From Cytobacillus depressus (lineage in GTDB: Bacteria; Bacillota; Bacilli; Bacillales; Cytobacillaceae): DNA of 64,000 bases. A program made the position numbers and the translations under genes. Shown in pieces: positions 60,941 through 64,000 of the stretch. Numbering within the stretch: the first letter of the stretch is position 1; each line of letters begins with the position of its first letter. Location of the stretch: contig NZ_WBOS01000004.1 of assembly GCF_008923245.1 (NCBI RefSeq), positions 124,001 through 188,000 on the forward strand, in the 5' to 3' direction. The notes under the pieces are model-generated. The model was not told the origin of the DNA. It searched no databases and worked only from the letters and a program-made list of their open reading frames with translations.

Positions 60941-62941
60941 TCATTTCCAAACCAGCTGAGATTCTGCAACTGGCAGTTTCATAGAATACTTGCCAGATTC
61001 GTTTGTGGCTTCACCCATAAATTTAATGCCACTATCAGGTGAAGTCGCATTTTGTGCGTTTAGAGAAGATTCAAATACAACCTCTACCTCATATGCAACA
61101 GGGGCAAAGGTCCAGTTTCCATCTGCAGACGGATCAATGGTTTGTTGTTCCTGAATATAATCAATGATCGCCTGGCGATTTTCATCTGGATACATTTCTA
61201 CTGCCGTTTGATTTCTGACTCCTGGGAAATTGCCGCCTGCACGGTAGTTGTTTGTTGCAACAAGGAATTCCTGTTCTAGATCAATCGGCTGGCCGTTGTA
61301 CTGTAAATTTTTAATACGGTTTGCCTCAGCATTAACAAGATTGCCATTTCTATCATACTTAGCCGGCTCTGTTACATCGATTTGATAAGTTACCCCATCC
61401 ATTACATCAAAGTTATAGGCTGGATAGCTTCTATTAATCAATGGTTGCTCTTTATCTGAAGTTGGGTCAATTTGATTAAACTGCCCAGCGGACATTTCCA
61501 GCCATTCTTTTACATCTGCACCTGTAATTTTAACCGTGGCTATCGTGTTTGGATAAAGGTAAAGGTCTGCCACATTTTTAATTGCAATTGTTCCTGCTGG
61601 AATATAAGTATAGTTGCTTCCTCCTCCTGCTTTAAATGGAGCACCTGCAGAAAGAATTGGCAGGTTTTCATCAGGGGTACCCTTTACTTTTCTTTCCACA
61701 TACCATTTTTGAGCATTCGTAACAATCTGGATGGAAGGGTCATCCTGAGCAAGGGCAAAATAGCTGTGAATATCAGCTTTCGTTGCTCCTACTGGCTGGC
61801 GGACATAATTAAGGGTTTCTTCGTGTGCTTTTTTAACAGCTTCTAATATTTCATTGTCAGGCTCGGCCAAGCTTGTTTTCGTTGTTTGATCATAAATGGC
61901 TCGTAACTCTGCCTCAGAATTTTTTACAACCCATTTCCCTTCTTCTTTCACAATTTTTAAATCAATGACACCAAGGTGGCTTCCCCAGCTCCCTGCCATT
62001 ACAACAGGAACCCCGTTTATCGTCCCTTTTTCCGTATCTACTCCTGAGAGATTTCTATAGTTTCCTGGGAATGTGGAATGGCTATGACCAGAAATGATGG
62101 CATCGATGCCTTCTACCTTTGTCAGGTCGTATGTAGCATTTTCCTCCAACTCATTGACTTCTGCATCGCCAATTCCAGAGTGGGCTAGGGCAATGATCAA
62201 ATCGGCACCATCTTTTTTCATTTTCGGGATTTGAGCTTCGACTGATTTTACAATATCTTTTGTGGTTACTTTACCAGCAAGATGTGCTTTATCCCATTGA
62301 GTGATTTGCGGAGCGACAGCGCCGACTACACCAACTTTAATCACTTGCGTTTTTCCTCTGTCATCTACTACTTTCTTCTTTAAAATGGTATAAGGTTTGA
62401 AGTAATGTTCATCATTTGATGGATCGTTATCGTGGTCATCCTTATACACATTCGCATTGACATAAGGCATTGGCGCATCGTCCAGTACTTCATCAAGGAA
62501 CTCTAGTCCATAATTAAACTCATGGTTTCCAACAGTTGCAGCATCATAGTCTAATTGTTTCATTGCTTGAAAGACTGGATGAAGCTCTCCCTTCTCAAGC
62601 TTGTTCACTCTTGCTTTATAATCGCCAAGCGGGTTTCCTTGAATCAGGTCACCATTATCAAAAAGGAGAGTGTTTTTCACTTCCGCTCTCGCTTCCTTGA
62701 TAAGGGTAGCTGTTTTGGCAAGACCAAATTCTAGCGTTTCAGCATCCTTATAATAATCATAGTTATAAATATTAGTGTGAATATCTGTCGTCCCAAGAAT
62801 CCTTATGGATACCTCGTGTTTTCCAGTCTGATCCGGCTTGGCAGCCATCACAGTTTGATACGAAATGGGAGCAGCTAAGACGGATAATGCCATAGCAGTT
62901 GCTGATAGTTTCTTAACGGCTTTAACTAATGGTTTTTTCAA
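60941..62941 (-). CDS. Secreted 2',3'-cyclic-nucleotide phosphodiesterase/3'-nucleotidase, CpdB type (about 666 aa)
   Basis: Extracellular nucleotidase related to CpdB and the front half of B. subtilis YfkN. The signal peptide is about 1-34 (SATAMALSVLAAPISYQTVMA). The metallophosphatase domain (about 45-305) has LGTTDIHTNIYNYDYY (the TDxHxN motif of CpdB), DNGDLIQGNPLGDY, TVGNHEFNYG, ALAHSGIGD and ISGHSHSTFPG. The C-domain (about 385-595) has APFKAGG and NNYRAGGNFPG. The start at TTG 62941 is preferred because AAGGAG lies 9 bases upstream; ATG 62974 would add 11 residues. It frees phosphate from cyclic nucleotides and 3'-nucleotides. No wall anchor is seen. Confidence 0.92.
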   Translation of the reverse strand: MKKPLVKAVKKLSATAMALSVLAAPISYQTVMAAKPDQTGKHEVSIRILGTTDIHTNIYNYDYYKDAETLEFGLAKTATLIKEARAEVKNTLLFDNGDLIQGNPLGDYKARVNKLEKGELHPVFQAMKQLDYDAATVGNHEFNYGLEFLDEVLDDAPMPYVNANVYKDDHDNDPSNDEHYFKPYTILKKKVVDDRGKTQVIKVGVVGAVAPQITQWDKAHLAGKVTTKDIVKSVEAQIPKMKKDGADLIIALAHSGIGDAEVNELEENATYDLTKVEGIDAIISGHSHSTFPGNYRNLSGVDTEKGTINGVPVVMAGSWGSHLGVIDLKIVKEEGKWVVKNSEAELRAIYDQTTKTSLAEPDNEILEAVKKAHEETLNYVRQPVGATKADIHSYFALAQDDPSIQIVTNAQKWYVERKVKGTPDENLPILSAGAPFKAGGGSNYTYIPAGTIAIKNVADLYLYPNTIATVKITGADVKEWLEMSAGQFNQIDPTSDKEQPLINRSYPAYNFDVMDGVTYQIDVTEPAKYDRNGNLVNAEANRIKNLQYNGQPIDLEQEFLVATNNYRAGGNFPGVRNQTAVEMYPDENRQAIIDYIQEQQTIDPSADGNWTFAPVAYEVEVVFESSLNAQNATSPDSGIKFMGEATNESGKYSMKLPVAESQLVWK

Positions 62942-63338
62942 CGGAAACAGCTCCTTATAAATGTTTTGTTTCAAACCAATTTTAATTATAAAGAGAATTT
63001 CCTATACATAAATGAGCCTGTAGGATGGAATATTCTTAATGCTTCGTAAATTTAATGTAAATAAACGGGTCTAAATTCCTGTAATGTGTAGCTGGAGAAG
63101 GTTCTTCATCTCAGTTTCTCTGAAAAGGGGCAAAAAATCAGGCACCTTTTTTTGGCATATATAAATTTCCTGCCCTTTTCTCTTTTTAATGAAGTGTTAG
63201 CGCTCCAGAGTACTAAAACAAATTGAACGCTAAAAGTAGAACTAGTTTTGGAAATTACTTTTACACTTGAATCCATTAAATTCTGTTAAAATGAGTAGTG
63301 ATATTTTAATATTTTAGAATTGGATTGGTGAACAAGTC
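62942..63338. other. Divergent gap between the CpdB-type and radical SAM genes
   Basis: 397 AT-rich bases. TCAGGCACCTTTTTTT at 63137-63153 is half of the palindromic repeat at 60768. Both divergent promoters must lie here, but I cannot assign clear hexamers. Confidence 0.45.
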
Positions 63339-64000
63339 TTGAAAACATTCAAAAAAGTATATGTGGAAATTACAAGTGTATGTAATCTTGCTTGTAGTTT
63401 CTGTCCGCCGACAAGTCGAAAGGCGAATCTGATCAAGCTAGATGCATTTAATAATATTCTAGATCAGCTTAAACCTCATACGAAATATATTTATCTTCAT
63501 GTGAAAGGGGAGCCTCTTCTTCATCCGAGAATTGATGAATTGCTAGATGCTAGTCATGCCAAGGGATTTAAGGTGAATATAACGACCAATGGGACATTGA
63601 TAAAAAAGAATAGAGAAAAATTATTAGGGAAACCAGCGCTGCGCCAAATGAATTTCTCGCTTCATAGCTTCGATGGTCACGAGGGGTCAACGAATCGTGA
63701 AGGGTACTTGGCTGAAATTCTTTCATTTGTCCGTGAAGCGGCAAAACATAATGTGATTATCTCATTTCGATTATGGAATCTTGATCGAGATAATATGACG
63801 AGTGCAGAAAAGCGCAGAAACCGCGAAACTCTAGAAATTTTAGAGAAGGAATTTAACCTCGATTACAAGATTGAAGAAAAGGTCGTTCCTGGTAAAGGGA
63901 TCAAAGTGGCCGATCGAATTTATATTAACCAAGATCATGAATTCCAATGGCCAAGTTTACTAGCTCCTGCAGATGATGGCAAAGGATTTTGCCACGCCCT
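63339..64000 (+). CDS. Radical SAM protein (N-terminal part, cut by window edge)
   Basis: Starts at TTG 63339 with MKTFKKVYVEITSVCNLACS. The Fe-S motif is CNLACSFC (CX3CX2C), ligating the [4Fe-4S] cluster that cleaves SAM. Barrel elements follow: YIYLHVKGEPLLHPRIDELL (the GEP motif), KVNITTNGTLI and FSLHSFDG. The last visible residues, KGFCHAL, look like the beginning of a SPASM-type cysteine region. About 220 codons are inside the window. The ribosome binding site is weak (TTGGTGAAC). Members act on peptides, tRNA or metabolites; the substrate is not apparent. The SPASM part is inferred. Confidence 0.87.
   Translation, partial: MKTFKKVYVEITSVCNLACSFCPPTSRKANLIKLDAFNNILDQLKPHTKYIYLHVKGEPLLHPRIDELLDASHAKGFKVNITTNGTLIKKNREKLLGKPALRQMNFSLHSFDGHEGSTNREGYLAEILSFVREAAKHNVIISFRLWNLDRDNMTSAEKRRNRETLEILEKEFNLDYKIEEKVVPGKGIKVADRIYINQDHEFQWPSLLAPADDGKGFCHA

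Noticed and set aside
1..64000. tRNA, rRNA, prophage or complete insertion sequence
   Set aside because: I scanned for CCA-ended cloverleaves, rRNA-like tracts, integrases and transposases and found none that I can support; only small relics and repeats remain.

Overview
The window looks like chromosome from a low-GC, endospore-forming member of the Bacillaceae, close to Bacillus, Cytobacillus or Neobacillus; I do not assign a species. Reasons: strong AGGAGG ribosome binding sites, many TTG and GTG starts, a pdaA / AlkA-like / RNA methyltransferase run that recalls the B. subtilis yfjS-yfjP-yfjO neighbourhood, NsrR with Cys92/Cys100/Cys106, an SE1561-family protein, a YheC/YheD ATP-grasp protein and an S-layer (SLH) anchored enzyme. 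I saw no rRNA, tRNA, CRISPR array or prophage.

Layout. 0-14 kb: a partial LysR gene divergent from an aconitase, then a CitS/DcuS-type two-component pair and a five-gene peptide/nickel-class ABC importer, followed by an MFS carrier and a TauE-type carrier. This reads as an organic-acid or peptide sensing, import and metabolism block. 14-22 kb: isolated small metabolic genes (isochorismatase-like, VOC, MarR plus an unknown protein, then a large HTH regulator divergent from a dipeptide epimerase and an acetyltransferase), separated by long repeat-rich gaps. 22.6-26.5 kb: a four-gene heme stress unit (hrtB-hrtA-hssR-hssS). 26.7-32 kb: class I fumarase, pdaA, a 20-bp tandem repeat array, an AlkA-like glycosylase and an RNA uracil methyltransferase.

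32-47 kb is an accessory, decaying region. It holds an unknown 284-aa protein, a dus gene tail duplicated on both sides of a MarR/efflux block, five broken or deleted genes, four copies of a palindromic repeat, a Crp-type regulator with a divergent carrier, and an intact ada-alkA-ogt alkylation repair operon. 47-64 kb is rich in secreted and membrane functions: a 1.3-kilo-residue SLH-anchored purple-acid-phosphatase-like protein, a divergent 5'-nucleotidase with a PhoP-like box, an M4 protease, nsrR divergent from hmp, a probable ergothioneine importer (EgtUA plus fused EgtUBC), a CpdB-type nucleotidase, and the start of a radical SAM gene at the right edge.

Common themes are nutrient scavenging outside the cell (phosphatases, nucleotidases, protease, importers) and stress defence (heme, nitric oxide, alkylation, low-molecular-weight thiol uptake). 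The most unusual non-coding structure is a multi-hairpin module inside the ABC importer operon (7518-7774), with two adjacent ACAGGAYGT loops. The 14-22 and 33-47 kb gaps carry several families of short dispersed repeats. Names are from motif recognition by eye; nothing was searched against a database.
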